A program made the translations under genes and the position numbers. This document shows positions 18,662 through 28,865 of a DNA stretch of 64,000 nt, one piece after another; the first letter of the stretch is position 1, and every line of letters begins with the position of its first letter. The notes under the pieces are model-generated. The model did no database searches. It saw only the letters and a program-made list of their open reading frames with translations, and was not told where the DNA came from. This DNA is from Strigomonas culicis. Its lineage: Eukaryota; Euglenozoa; Kinetoplastea; Trypanosomatida; Trypanosomatidae. The DNA is taken from assembly GCA_000482145.1 (NCBI GenBank), contig AUXH01000002.1, positions 1 through 64,000 of the forward strand, read 5' to 3'.

Positions 18662-19725
18662 TATGTAAAAGGTGTAGTTTTTATGGAAAAGAGGCTTTAG
18701 AAAGGACCCGTGGGTGGGGCGATGGTCACTAGTGAGTACGCGCGAGGATATCTTCGATTGCAATAAGAAGCGAGACCCAATATGAAAAAAGAAAACAAGA
18801 ATAAGAAAAGAAAGAAGCAAATATGTATGTATGCAGTGGAAAAAAAAAAACAGAAAATGTGATTTCTTAATTATGGGTGTCACTGATAGCATTATGCTAG
18901 AGTACAACCTCAACAATTGTAGCATCCTCACGTACACGGCATCACGATTGGAAATATGAACCCAACAGCTGTTTAGGAATACATAAACAATGGCAGCGAC
19001 AAGATCCATCAGTGTATAATGATACAAATTTTAGTAAAAAGCGATCCGTTTTGGGTTCCATTTGTAGGTGCAATCAGTGTCGTCCTTGTATTTCTCATTC
19101 TTTGTTTGCCTTCGCTAAGCGGTCTACGCCACACAGACGCCTACATCGGCGGATGTCTCTACAAGCGCAGTATAATGAGACAGTGAACAGTCGAAAAGGG
19201 GTGAAAGAACACACGAAAAATACAAAAGAAAAGAATTATTCGGCTTCAACAATACCTTACTTGCTAAAGTGAAGTAAGTAGGTAGAATAGATGTATATAT
19301 ATATATATATATATATACGTTTGTGTGTATCAAACATGAAAAGGTGTACAACACTTGAGCGCTGTGCATAACTCTACATATAAACACGAGATGTACATCA
19401 ACAAAACGAAAAAAAAAACAATACAAGAAACAGATGAGGCCAGAGAAGGAAAAAAAAAATGTTACAATACATGATGAGTGATGAAGAAATGAAAATTCTA
19501 TACTACATATAGAAAAGTAAAGGCAAAGGACACACAAAAAAAAAAGAGCTAAAGATTGAATTGTGTAGTGAATACACACGCATACAATGCAACAATACGT
19601 TGCGGTTGACGCTTTGCAAGTCGTTTGTTATCTATTAGCTTTTACATCGTCCATATGCCTTCACTTGTGTGATTTCCTTTTTTTTTTTTGTGTGTGTGTG
19701 TATGTGCTTGATTCGTTCCCTTTCG
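18662..19725. other. Spacer, 1064 bp
   Basis: Long AT-rich spacer with an (TA)n run at 19294-19317, A-runs near 18839 and 19406, and a (TG)n run near 19690. No gene or structured RNA recognised; the 3' UTR of the nuclease gene should lie here. Confidence 0.6.
19294..19317. repeat. (TA)n microsatellite
   Basis: About 12 uninterrupted TA units in the spacer downstream of the nuclease gene. Confidence 0.9.
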
Positions 19726-22227
19726 TCAGTTTTCCTGCTGCGGCACAAACACGGCGCCCACCATGTAGTGGTCGCTCGGTACATCCTTGTTCGGTATGCG
19801 GTCCATCTCACCTAGCTTCAGCACCTTTGTGCAGCGCACGTGCTCGTCCTCGAATAAGACGTGGTCGAGCACCTTGCCCTCCATGTTCGTCGACGGGTTC
19901 ACAGCGGTCACCAGCTCCGGGTTCGCCAGACAGTACGGCTTGTAGGCGTCCACAAACCGCAGCCAGTGCGTCGTTTGCGGCGGCCCCAGCCTCCCCGGCG
20001 TCCGCATCGGCGAGAGCCGACTGCGGCTGTTGTTGAGGCCATTGCTGCTGCCGATGCGGGTGCTGGGCGTGCTCCGCTCCATGCTACTGTTGTGGCGCGT
20101 CAGCTGCCCCGCCTGCAGCGCGTTGAAGGTGGCGCTGTTCCGCATCGCCAGCACGTCCATCGCCGTCGGCGACGCCTCGTTGGACTCGTTCGCGCTCACG
20201 GGGAGCGGCTCGACCGGCGGCAGCTCCGTGTAGACGGTCGCCTTGCCGTCCACGAGGTTGGCCACCGACCCGTGCTTCGGGATGGCCCGCTTCCCGTACA
20301 AGGCGGCCTGCATGGGGCTGCCCTCATTCGCGTAGGGCGACGCGTTGCAGTTGGCCTTCGCGACACTCATGCGGCCGGAGGGCGACGAGGATGTGTAAGA
20401 GGAGAAGGAGCGCCGCTTCCTCAGGAAGGACGACAGCGGCGCCAGGCCCCCCTCCTCGATCGGGCTTGTCTTGCAGCTGCTATGGCGGCGGATGAAGCAC
20501 TGCTTGGTGGACGACGGCGTCGTCGGCACCAGCAGCTGCTGGGACACCACCTCCGTTTCGGGGACGACCGGCTGCGACGGCGGCGTCGTCGGGATGGACG
20601 GCAGCGAGCTGCGCTCGTCGATGCGCTGCAACTCGTCGCCGCGCCAGTAGCTCATCACGGTCGCGTCGGCCGGGACCGCTCCCTCGCACAGGTAGCGGAA
20701 GACGGCGCTGCTGCGCTCCACGTTGAAGTCCCCCCCGATGATGCACGTGACCTTGTACTTGGTGTGCGGCAGCGGGCCTATGCTGAAGGACGTGTCGCGC
20801 TGCGGGGCCGCTATGCCCATCGGCGTCGGCGTCGGGGTTGGTGTCATGGACGGCAATGGGGTCGGCACCGGCGTCGGCGGCAGTGTCTGGCTCGTGCCCA
20901 GCCGCTCTAAGGTGTCGTCCGACATGCTCGGCGGCCGCGTCGCGGCGGCGGCGACGCCGAGGGCCGTGTACTTGCGTTTGAGGCCCTCGATCGCCTCTAG
21001 CAGGTGGTGGCTCTGCCACAGCTGCGCCTCCATGCGCTGCCAGATGAGGTGCACGACCGTCACGATGAAGACCTGCGCGGGTATCATGTGGTCGCGCAGC
21101 ACGAGGATGAGCGCCACGTTGTGCGAGTTCTGCAGCAACTTCTTCTTCTCATACGGTGTCAGTTGCAGGTCCCTCTGCGCGATGGCATTGAATTGGATGG
21201 GCACCTTCTCCAAGAGCGAGAAGCGCTGCTTGTCGTAGAAAATGGCGACGCCGTCCATCTCCGTGCGCCGCTGCATGTCTTCACTCTTGTAGAAGGACCC
21301 CGTCGGCGACCCCATCTCGTTCGCGTTCAGAAAGGAGGGGCCGCGGTCCACGACCATGGAGGCGGGCGAGCCCGTCGCCGTCCGCCGCGGCGCCGCGAGG
21401 AGAGGCGTGCTAGTCGCCCGCCCGGCGATCTCCCTGGCGCGGCAGCGGGGCTCACCGGCCGCGTCGGTGATCACGACAAACTCCCCGCTGAAGTGCATGC
21501 TCGTGCGGAGGTACTCCCCCAGCGACCTCTCGTAGACGTCCGCGCTGATCTCCTCGAGCAGCACGATGGAAGGAGCGACGAGCGACAGCTCCTCCTTCAT
21601 GAGCCGGACGCGGTAATCTTCGCCGAGGATGGTCGGCGCGCAGTCAGGGTAGCGGTCCGTGCTCACGAGGCGGCTCGCGAGGATGTTGTAGCACACCACC
21701 TTGAGCGCCTTGGGGGGCAGCTGGTTGTGCAGGAAGGAGAAGGCCTCGGCGGACTGGTACAGCTCCTTTTCCTCCTCGGCCACGACGTTGAGTCCGCTGT
21801 TCGCCCACCCGCGATGGATCGCCAGAGGCGTGTCCTCGTGCGGCTGCATGTTCACCTGGCGCGGGTTATCGCCAATCGCGTCCATGTTCAGACCGGCCAC
21901 GTGGGACAGAATGGGCCCCTTCTTCAGCTTGTTACTACGGCGCTCCAGCAGCGTTGGACGGCGCGTGCTGCTGGTGCTCTCGCTGGCAGCGAAATGGCCG
22001 CTCGTGTTGGGTGAGGTGGTGGTCGCGAGCCCGCCCTTCCGAGGCAACGGCTCCGGCAACGACAAGAGCGGCGCATAGTCCTCGAAGGGCTGCGGCGGCC
22101 CCTTGGGCGTCAGCTGCACGGGGGTGCGCTCGCCCCCTAGCACAATGTCGGGCGCGATCTTATGCAAGTTGTGCGCCTTCAGGGGGGCCAGCGAGGGCGG
22201 CGGCACCTTCGGCTTACCATGCGACAT
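19726..22227 (-). CDS. CCR4/Angel-like endonuclease-exonuclease-phosphatase protein
   Basis: Probable 3'-5' exoribonuclease (deadenylase-type) of 833 residues. The catalytic fold starts near residue 175 with KVVCYNILASRLVSTDRYPD. The metal-binding Glu lies in PSIVLLEEISADVYE, followed by DGVAIFYDKQRF, GGDFNVERSSAVFRYL (catalytic Asp/Asn), LDHVLFEDE and the terminal SDHYMVGAVF (Asp/His pair). No leucine-rich repeats precede it, so it is closer to Angel/PDE12/nocturnin than to CCR4 itself. The ~170-residue N-terminal region is Pro/Ser-rich. Unusually, about 200 low-complexity, Ser/Pro/Thr-rich residues are inserted between the GGDFN and DHVLF motifs. All catalytic motifs appear intact. Start ATG is clear. 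Confidence 0.85.
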   Translation of the reverse strand: MSHGKPKVPPPSLAPLKAHNLHKIAPDIVLGGERTPVQLTPKGPPQPFEDYAPLLSLPEPLPRKGGLATTTSPNTSGHFAASESTSSTRRPTLLERRSNKLKKGPILSHVAGLNMDAIGDNPRQVNMQPHEDTPLAIHRGWANSGLNVVAEEEKELYQSAEAFSFLHNQLPPKALKVVCYNILASRLVSTDRYPDCAPTILGEDYRVRLMKEELSLVAPSIVLLEEISADVYERSLGEYLRTSMHFSGEFVVITDAAGEPRCRAREIAGRATSTPLLAAPRRTATGSPASMVVDRGPSFLNANEMGSPTGSFYKSEDMQRRTEMDGVAIFYDKQRFSLLEKVPIQFNAIAQRDLQLTPYEKKKLLQNSHNVALILVLRDHMIPAQVFIVTVVHLIWQRMEAQLWQSHHLLEAIEGLKRKYTALGVAAAATRPPSMSDDTLERLGTSQTLPPTPVPTPLPSMTPTPTPTPMGIAAPQRDTSFSIGPLPHTKYKVTCIIGGDFNVERSSAVFRYLCEGAVPADATVMSYWRGDELQRIDERSSLPSIPTTPPSQPVVPETEVVSQQLLVPTTPSSTKQCFIRRHSSCKTSPIEEGGLAPLSSFLRKRRSFSSYTSSSPSGRMSVAKANCNASPYANEGSPMQAALYGKRAIPKHGSVANLVDGKATVYTELPPVEPLPVSANESNEASPTAMDVLAMRNSATFNALQAGQLTRHNSSMERSTPSTRIGSSNGLNNSRSRLSPMRTPGRLGPPQTTHWLRFVDAYKPYCLANPELVTAVNPSTNMEGKVLDHVLFEDEHVRCTKVLKLGEMDRIPNKDVPSDHYMVGAVFVPQQEN

Positions 22228-22903
22228 GGCGGACTACGCGGCTCCACAAAGCGAAATCACCCAACCGACGTCACAGCGGTGGTCTCGTTTCTAGGTATTA
22301 GAGTTTTATTCTGGTGAGTATGAAAAAAGAAAAATGGATGTACTTAAACGTGTGTGAAAACAGATATACAGGAGTGGAAGAAAAAAAAAAGGAATACAAA
22401 AAAGAGTTTATAGTAGTAAGAGTAATAATATTTACTCTTTAAAGGAAACAACCGGTATTGCTGCGACACTCCTCGACAAAACCTGGAACTCGACTACTGG
22501 GGAATTTCCCGATGAGCTGTCACAAAAACAGAAAGGGAAACGGTGAGTTTCTTTTTTGTTCTTATTGCTTTTGTTGCTTCTAATTACAACGGTTCCCATA
22601 AAGAGGGTAGAGAGAGGGGGGGGAGGGAAGAACAAGACGTGCGTAGAAACGTAAAGCAAACACTTCTAAGCTGTCAAAACAAAGAACAGAAATGATAACA
22701 ATCATACTTAACAGAAATACAAAGAGAGAGAGAGAGACATTGTATAATATGTACAAGAGAACAAGAACAATTAGGGCCGAAAAAGCAAAAAGGCATACAC
22801 GCATATGCACAGGCCACTAAGAGTAAATACAAGAGGGAATAAAAATCTGGCAAAACAAGAAAGAGAATCTAATCGTACAAAGAAAAGAAGAAAAAAAACA
22901 GCA
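22228..22903. other. Spacer, 676 bp
   Basis: AT-rich with (GA)n short runs and A-tracts. No gene recognised. Confidence 0.6.
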
Positions 22904-23746
22904 TTAGGCCACGTATATATTACCAGCCACAAGTATATGGGTGCGCATCAGCTCTGCGTCTCTTTGCGCGAGGAGCGCCCTCAGAGCCTCCACCTCCCGC
23001 TCTAGCTTTGTCAGCTCGCGGCGCTGCCGATTTGCAGCTGCCTGTCCGTCGTCGCGCATGTCCTCCTTGCGCTGCTTCCACTCTTCTTCCTTCACCTCCA
23101 GCTCCGCGATCGCACTGAGCTGCTCTGGCACCTCCCGCTCCAGCTGCTCCATCTGCTCCACCGTCACGTTCGCTTTGAGCTGGTCCTGCAGTTTGCCGAA
23201 GCGCTCGTGGGCCTTGATGTCCTCCGCCTGCAAATCGCGCAGTTCGGCCTCCAGCTCGCTCAGCTGCGTGCGGCCCTCCGTCTTCATCGCGTTCTGGTGG
23301 CGCCGCGCGCTGCGCACTTTGGCCTCCTTCTTGTCCAGGTCCTTCAGCCCCTTATCCCGCCGCTTCTTGACCATCTGCAGTGTGTCGAGCTCACTCTCGA
23401 CCTTGTCAATCTCGAGCTGCACCGCCTTCACTTGGTTGCGCTTGTCCAGCACGCGGGGGTCGGAGAGGCACTGCTTCTCGGCCTCGTTCAGCTCCTTCAG
23501 CTCCTTCCGCAGCTGCGCGTTGCGGCGCGAGAGCTGCTGGACCTCCTCCCGCGTCTCCTCTATCTGGGCAGCGTCGTCCACGGCGGTGCTCTTCACTGCC
23601 CCATCCGCTTTCAACATATCGGAGTACTGCACTCTCCGGTCCTCTAGGACTTTAGTCAGACGCTCGAGGTCCGCCGTGAGCTCATCTACAGCTTTGGAAC
23701 TGTCACTATTCTTCCGGGCCGTCGATACGGCATTTCGAGCTCGCAT
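22904..23746 (-). CDS. Coiled-coil protein
   Basis: Unrecognised 280-residue protein that is almost entirely charged heptad-like helix (for example TADLERLTKVLEDRRVQY, QLSRRNAQLRKELKELNEAE and LEAELRDLQAEDIKAHERF), broken only near the middle. There are no membrane segments and no catalytic motif. Proteins of this shape are common in flagellar, basal-body and cytoskeletal structures of trypanosomatids, so a structural role is inferred. A frame one codon longer begins with GTG; the ATG at 23746 (MRARNAVST) is used. Confidence 0.8.
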   Translation of the reverse strand: MRARNAVSTARKNSDSSKAVDELTADLERLTKVLEDRRVQYSDMLKADGAVKSTAVDDAAQIEETREEVQQLSRRNAQLRKELKELNEAEKQCLSDPRVLDKRNQVKAVQLEIDKVESELDTLQMVKKRRDKGLKDLDKKEAKVRSARRHQNAMKTEGRTQLSELEAELRDLQAEDIKAHERFGKLQDQLKANVTVEQMEQLEREVPEQLSAIAELEVKEEEWKQRKEDMRDDGQAAANRQRRELTKLEREVEALRALLAQRDAELMRTHILVAGNIYVA

Positions 23747-24746
23747 CACGCCAGTGGTATAAGATTATTTACTCGTACAACCTTTGTGTTAACAACAAAA
23801 AAAAAAGACCATCAAATGCGCATGCGGGAGAGAAAGAATGAGACACTAGTAAAAAGCATTGCAGAATAACATGAGTCAAGTATACTTATTTGTTGTTGTT
23901 GTTGATCCGCGACTATCGAAGCAAAATCGAGCGAATTCTATCACCCGAAAGCCAAGTGCATTTTCTCATTGGATTCACACCTTCTTTTTTCTGTATAACC
24001 GTACCAAATAAAGAAAAAAAAACACGTAACTGCGGTGAGTACTACTGATTGCTCCGTTTGTATAGAGAGCCACTGTATTACAGGTCAAAACGTTACAAAA
24101 AAAAAGTGCAGGAAAAAATAATACGCGGTGTTCATAATAACGGAAAGCCATGAGGTGTAGATTCGTGCGTAAAAGAACACGCAAACCGGAACCTTGCTTT
24201 GCTGTTATGTTTTTTTATAGAAACGTAGTTACCTTTTCACACTTTTTTTTTCCTGTTCTACCAAGTGGTGGTCATTCTTTTTTACTTTTTATTTGTATAT
24301 TCAGAGGGTAGGGTAGACTGCTTTCAGAAACAGAAAAACAAGAAAAAAAGAAAAACAAAGAGTGCATCAGAATTCAAGAGCAAAGAAAAAAGAATGGCAA
24401 TTTCGTGTTTCTTTTCCTGTGATAAGCACCGCGTCCCCGCTTCAACTCAAAAAAGAAGAGCGGGAGCTAGTGCTTCCTTTTGGACATGGCTGTCCTTGAT
24501 ATGAATATACTGACGTGTATAATAAATCAATAAATAAATATCTCAAATCAATGAAAAAAAAAAGAAGTAAAAAGAGAAAAGGAAAGATTCTATGGTTTTT
24601 TTATCGAGTCAGCGAGACGTGTCTCGCGACGATGATCTCTCGTCTTCGGTTAGCGTAACGAGGTGCTAGTATGGCTATAAGCGGAGCGACGACGTACAGA
24701 GGGGAGGGAGGGGGAGGGCACAGTGTATGTCGTCCCGTCCGCGACG
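23747..24746. other. Spacer, 1000 bp, with RNR1 3' flank
   Basis: AT-rich spacer. Its left 150 bp, just past the RNR1 stop codon, are GC-richer and contain a perfect inverted repeat (24612-24627) and, on the coding strand, CATAGAAT at 24587-24594. No gene recognised. Confidence 0.6.
24612..24627 (-). promoter_or_regulatory. Perfect 7-bp hairpin in RNR1 3' flank
   Basis: GCGAGAC, two-base loop, GTCTCGC. It lies about 120 nt past the RNR1 stop codon, so it should be in the 3' UTR. A second weaker stem (CTCGT/ACGAG, 24639-24662) is adjacent. Function is inferred only from position. Confidence 0.45.
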
Positions 24747-27146
24747 TTAAGAGCCGCAGTTGAAGCACTCCTCCGGCTGGGAGGCGCTGCCACCGCGGCT
24801 CGGGGTCCGGGAGTTAACGTTCTTGGAGTCGTTGACCTCCTTCATGCGCTTCGCGTCCACGGTGAACTTGATGGCGTCCGCGGCGGGGCGGGTGCGGAGG
24901 TAGTACATGCCCGTCTTGAGCCCGGACTTCCAGCAGTGGAAGTGCATGGACGTGATCTGACCGGAGGAGGGGCTCTCCAGGAACAAGTTCATGGACTGCG
25001 ACTGATCAATGTACTTGCCGCGCGCGGCGGCCATGTCGATGAGGGTGCGCTGCGAGATCTCCCAGACGGTGCGGTAGAGCTCGCGCAGGTCCGCGGGGAT
25101 GTCCATCACGTTCTGCACCGACCCGTTGAAGGTGATGATCTCGTTGCGGATCTTGTCGCTCCACAGGCCGCGCTGAATGAGGTCCATCACGAGGTACTTG
25201 TTCACAACGGGGAACTCGCCGCTCAGCACGCGGCGCACGTAGATGTTGGAGGTGAAGGGCTCGAAGCACTCGTTGTTGCCCAGAATCTGCGACGTGGAGG
25301 CGGTCGGCATCGGCGCGAGGAGCAGCGAGTTGCGCATGCCAACCTCCACGACGCGCTTCTTCAAGGCCGCCCAGTCCCAGCGGCCGCTCTTCGGCGTCTC
25401 CTTCCACAGGTCGAACTGCAGCAGCCCCTTCGACGCGGGGCTGCCCTGGAACGTCTCGTAGGGGCCCTCCACCGCCGCCAGGTCCACGGAGGACTCCACC
25501 GCGCCGTAGTAGATGGTCTCGAAGATGTCCTCGTTGAGGCGCTGCGCCTCCGGGCTCGTGAAGGAGAGCCGGAGCAGGCAGAAGGCGTCTGCGAGGCCCT
25601 GCACGCCGAGGCCGATGGGGCGGTGGCGCATGTTGCTGCGCTCGGCGGTCTCGACGGGGTAGTAGTTTCGGTCTATGACACGGTTGAGGTTGTAGGTGAT
25701 CTCCTTCGTCACCTCATAGAGCCGCTGGTGGTCAAACTCGTTCTTCTCGCGGTTCACAAACTTGGACAGCGCGATCGAGGCCAGGTTGCACACCGCCGTC
25801 TCGTCCTTCGAGGTGTACTCGATGATCTCCGTGCACAGGTTAGAGCACTTGATGGTGCCGAGGTTCTGCTGGTTCGACTTGGCGTTGCAGGCATCCTTGT
25901 AGAGCATGAACGGCACGCCCGTTTCGATCTGAGACTCCAGAATGGCAAACCACAGCTCCTGCGCCTGGACGGTGCGGATGCCCATACCCTTCGCTTCGTA
26001 CCCCTCGTAGAGCTTCTCGAACTCCTCGCCGTGGCAGTCGCTGAGGCCGGGCGTCGTGTTGGGGTCCATGAGCGTCCACTTGCCCTCACTCTTCACGCGC
26101 TTCATGAAGAGGTCCGGGATCCAGAGCGCGTAGAAGAGGTCGCGCGCGCGCTGGTCCTCCTTGCCAGTGTTGCGCTTCATGAGCAGGAACTCGAAGATGT
26201 CGGCGTGCCACGGCTCGAGGTACATGGCGAAGGCGCCCTTGCGCTTACCGCCGCCCTGATCAACGTAGCGGGCCGTGTTGTTCCACACGCGGATCATCGG
26301 CATGAGGCCGTTCGACGTGCCGTTGGTGCCCGCGATGTAGCTGCCGGCCGCGCGGATGTTGTGGATATGGATGCCAATGCCGCCAGCCGCCTTGCTGATC
26401 ACGGCGCACTCCTTCAGCGTGTCGTAGATGCCCTCGATGCTGTCGTCCTTCATCGCGACCAGGAAGCACGAGCTCATCTGCGGCTTGGGGGTACCGGCGT
26501 TGAAGAGCGTGGGGGTGGCGTGCGTGAAGAAGCCCTGCGACATGAGCATGTATGTGTTGCGGACGCGCTCCAGGTCCTTGCCGTGGATGCCAATCGCCAC
26601 GCGCAGGATCATGTGCTGCGGACGCTCCACGATCACCATCTTGTTGCGGCCCTGCTCCACGCGCAGGAGGTAGGAGCGCTCCAGCGTCTTGAAGCCGAAG
26701 TACTCGTACGTCAGGTCGCGCTTGTAGTCGATGAGATTTTGAAGCATTTCGGCGTTCGCTTGGACGACCTCCCACACGTCCTCGGCGATGAGGGGAGCCG
26801 GGCGCTTCGTGATGTGCGTCACATGGTCGTGCAGGCGGCGGAAGGTCTCCAGCACGGAGTCATCCGTGTTCTTGTGGAGCGTCGTCACCGAGAGACGACC
26901 GCCGATCATGCCGTAGTCGGGGTGCTTCGTGACCGCGTAGGCGGCCGTCTGTGCGATGAGCTCGTCCAGACGCGTGTGCGTGATCTGGTCGGTCACGCCA
27001 CGGGTGACCGTCTCCGCAAGCATGCGGAGATCCAAGTGCGCCAAGTCCAAATCGCTCGAGACGTTCTCGAAGCGGCGGAGAACCTTCGCCTCATCGTAGG
27101 GCTGCGGGTTGCCGTCGCGCTTGATAACAGAGATTGTTTCGGCCAT
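24747..27146 (-). CDS. RNR1: Ribonucleoside-diphosphate reductase large subunit
   Basis: Class I ribonucleotide reductase catalytic (R1) chain, which makes deoxyribonucleotides for DNA synthesis with the small R2 subunit. The 799-residue product begins with an ATP-cone ([20 protein letters not shown], residues ~4-90). The R1 core follows: SSCFLVAM active-site Cys, [29 protein letters not shown] carrying the Asn/Cys/Glu radical-site residues, and [17 protein letters not shown], ending in the redox pair CFNC. Length fits eukaryotic R1 (about 790). The ATG at 27146 ([12 protein letters not shown]) follows the acceptor TCTCGCAACAG, leaving a leader of only about 8 nt; an upstream in-frame start is ignored. 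Flanks contain CATAGAA motifs that may link it to S-phase mRNA control. Confidence 0.97.
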   Translation of the reverse strand: MAETISVIKRDGNPQPYDEAKVLRRFENVSSDLDLAHLDLRMLAETVTRGVTDQITHTRLDELIAQTAAYAVTKHPDYGMIGGRLSVTTLHKNTDDSVLETFRRLHDHVTHITKRPAPLIAEDVWEVVQANAEMLQNLIDYKRDLTYEYFGFKTLERSYLLRVEQGRNKMVIVERPQHMILRVAIGIHGKDLERVRNTYMLMSQGFFTHATPTLFNAGTPKPQMSSCFLVAMKDDSIEGIYDTLKECAVISKAAGGIGIHIHNIRAAGSYIAGTNGTSNGLMPMIRVWNNTARYVDQGGGKRKGAFAMYLEPWHADIFEFLLMKRNTGKEDQRARDLFYALWIPDLFMKRVKSEGKWTLMDPNTTPGLSDCHGEEFEKLYEGYEAKGMGIRTVQAQELWFAILESQIETGVPFMLYKDACNAKSNQQNLGTIKCSNLCTEIIEYTSKDETAVCNLASIALSKFVNREKNEFDHQRLYEVTKEITYNLNRVIDRNYYPVETAERSNMRHRPIGLGVQGLADAFCLLRLSFTSPEAQRLNEDIFETIYYGAVESSVDLAAVEGPYETFQGSPASKGLLQFDLWKETPKSGRWDWAALKKRVVEVGMRNSLLLAPMPTASTSQILGNNECFEPFTSNIYVRRVLSGEFPVVNKYLVMDLIQRGLWSDKIRNEIITFNGSVQNVMDIPADLRELYRTVWEISQRTLIDMAAARGKYIDQSQSMNLFLESPSSGQITSMHFHCWKSGLKTGMYYLRTRPAADAIKFTVDAKRMKEVNDSKNVNSRTPSRGGSASQPEECFNCGS

Positions 27147-27888
27147 TTTGGAAACTGTTGCGAGAAGCGGCAAGGGGGACAAGAAAAACGAACAGTAATT
27201 TGTATGTGTATATGATCTATTAGAAACGTGTGCGGTGTATAAAATATATACCGAAGAACGAAGAGGAAAAAGGACGGAGAACTAAAAAAAACTGTAAAAT
27301 GGAGAGCAAAAAAAAAAAGCAAACGGAAAACAAACGAAGGAGTAGAGGGTTGCGAAGAGAAGGAAAGAAGTTAGGCATGTAGCATTTTCATTTTGCAATA
27401 CACGGTTACGAAGAGGGCAAACATACAGAAGAAGAAAGAAGAAAAAAAGGCACCCATAAGTAGCGTAAAAATAAGCGTCAGTAGTCTGACAGTAACTTAT
27501 AAGGAAAACGACAAGTGTAGCCCCCGGGGGGAGCATGTTAACGGCAACGGATAGATTCACGTTAGCGAACGTGAAACAAACAAACAACGCACAAACAGAA
27601 AAATGTGAACGAAATAAGAGTTCTATGGTGGTTCCATATAGTAACGCTCTTATCAGTAGTACCATTGCTCTACGTGTGTATAGGGATCTCATGGGGGGCA
27701 AAGGGACACTGCTTAACATCCGGTACGCTTGGACGTTTGCTTCTCCGATGATAGCTACTTCAACTCTTCTGTATTCTAATTTATTTTATTTCTCTTCCTT
27801 TTTTCAAGATTTCTGTGTCAGAGTGCACTCCACTCTCTATCTCTTCTTCTCTACCTCACTATGCATCCGCGCACAGGTGCCACATATG
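27147..27888. other. Spacer, 742 bp
   Basis: Moderately AT-rich. The coding strand carries CATAGAAC at 27620-27627. No gene recognised, although several short frames cross it. Confidence 0.6.
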
Positions 27889-28425
27889 TTAGTGAAGCTG
27901 CGTTTCAACATCCCACACTTGCGAGAAGACAACGAGAGGGCCGCCAACGCACCGCAGCTGGTAACTACCGGCGGGGAAGATGATGCGTATCATGGAGACG
28001 CTCTCCGGACTCACCGAACCCACACAAACCCACTTCCCCGGCTCGCTAAAGGGCAACTGCTCGCGCACCTCCAGGTAGGCGCGGGCGGCGGCCGGCATCG
28101 CCGCGCCACTCTTCTGGTGCGTCCCTTTTGACAACGTTACGCTGCAGGGGCAGGCGATGCTAGTGAGCTGCATTTTGCAGTCCACAGTAACTTCGACGGA
28201 GATGGAGGGCTCTAGCTCGAACTGCAGTCCCTTCTTCACTATCTTCTGCTGCTCCGTGAACCAGAAGAGGTCGTTCATCGCCCGTGGCGGGGCGCTGACA
28301 AAGCGTACTTTATTGCGGTTGGCATCGAAGGAAATGTGCTTTTTCGCGCTCTGCAGCGCGACCTCCCGTGCGGCCCCAGACGGAGGCGTAGACTGGCTAT
28401 GGTACTTCTTCGTGTGTTTCCCCAT
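27889..28425 (-). CDS. Conserved hypothetical beta-rich protein
   Basis: Unrecognised 178-residue protein. The N-terminus is basic (MGKHTKKYHSQS). The rest alternates hydrophobic and polar residues, as expected for a beta-sandwich (for example LQFELEPSISVEVTVDCKMQ, VTLSKGTH, GKWVCVGSVSPESVSMIRII, GSYQLRCVGGPLVVFSQVWD). It has no signal peptide or membrane segment. The pattern is loosely reminiscent of small adhesion or chaperone sandwich folds, but no family can be named. Coding-like GC content and position in the polycistron, with an ATG after pyrimidine tracts, support it as a real gene. Confidence 0.72.
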   Translation of the reverse strand: MGKHTKKYHSQSTPPSGAAREVALQSAKKHISFDANRNKVRFVSAPPRAMNDLFWFTEQQKIVKKGLQFELEPSISVEVTVDCKMQLTSIACPCSVTLSKGTHQKSGAAMPAAARAYLEVREQLPFSEPGKWVCVGSVSPESVSMIRIIFPAGSYQLRCVGGPLVVFSQVWDVETQLH

Positions 28426-28865
28426 TTCTATTATTGATGTTTTCTATTCTGCTTCGCTGTAAAGACTACGATGACGGTGGCAAAGAGGAGACCAAGAAGA
28501 GATTGCATGTATAATGCACATTATGAGAAACCACAGGAAAGGGGTAACAGTAGTGGCAACAAAAAAAAAGTAGGAGGGGCTCATATGTACGTATAAAACA
28601 AGAGAAAAGCGAATGTACGTTTTTTTTTCTTTTTGACATGTCACTGATGATACTCGAACGAAGCAAGGTGCTGAAAGGTGCGATTATACATAGATACAAG
28701 CAATGGGAAGTGACTGACAATGTGTGTGTGTGTGTGCACATATACAAATGTATAGATACAGCGTACGGCAGTCCCTAAAGAAGTCCGTCGTCATGTGTAG
28801 CGTGCGAAAACAAAAAATGGGGAGAACATGGGGCGACACGCCACACGTGTGTCCCACGCGTCCTT
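28426..28865. other. Spacer, 440 bp
   Basis: AT-rich with a (TG)n run around 28719-28736 and an A/T homopolymer near 28620. Nothing else recognised. Confidence 0.6.
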
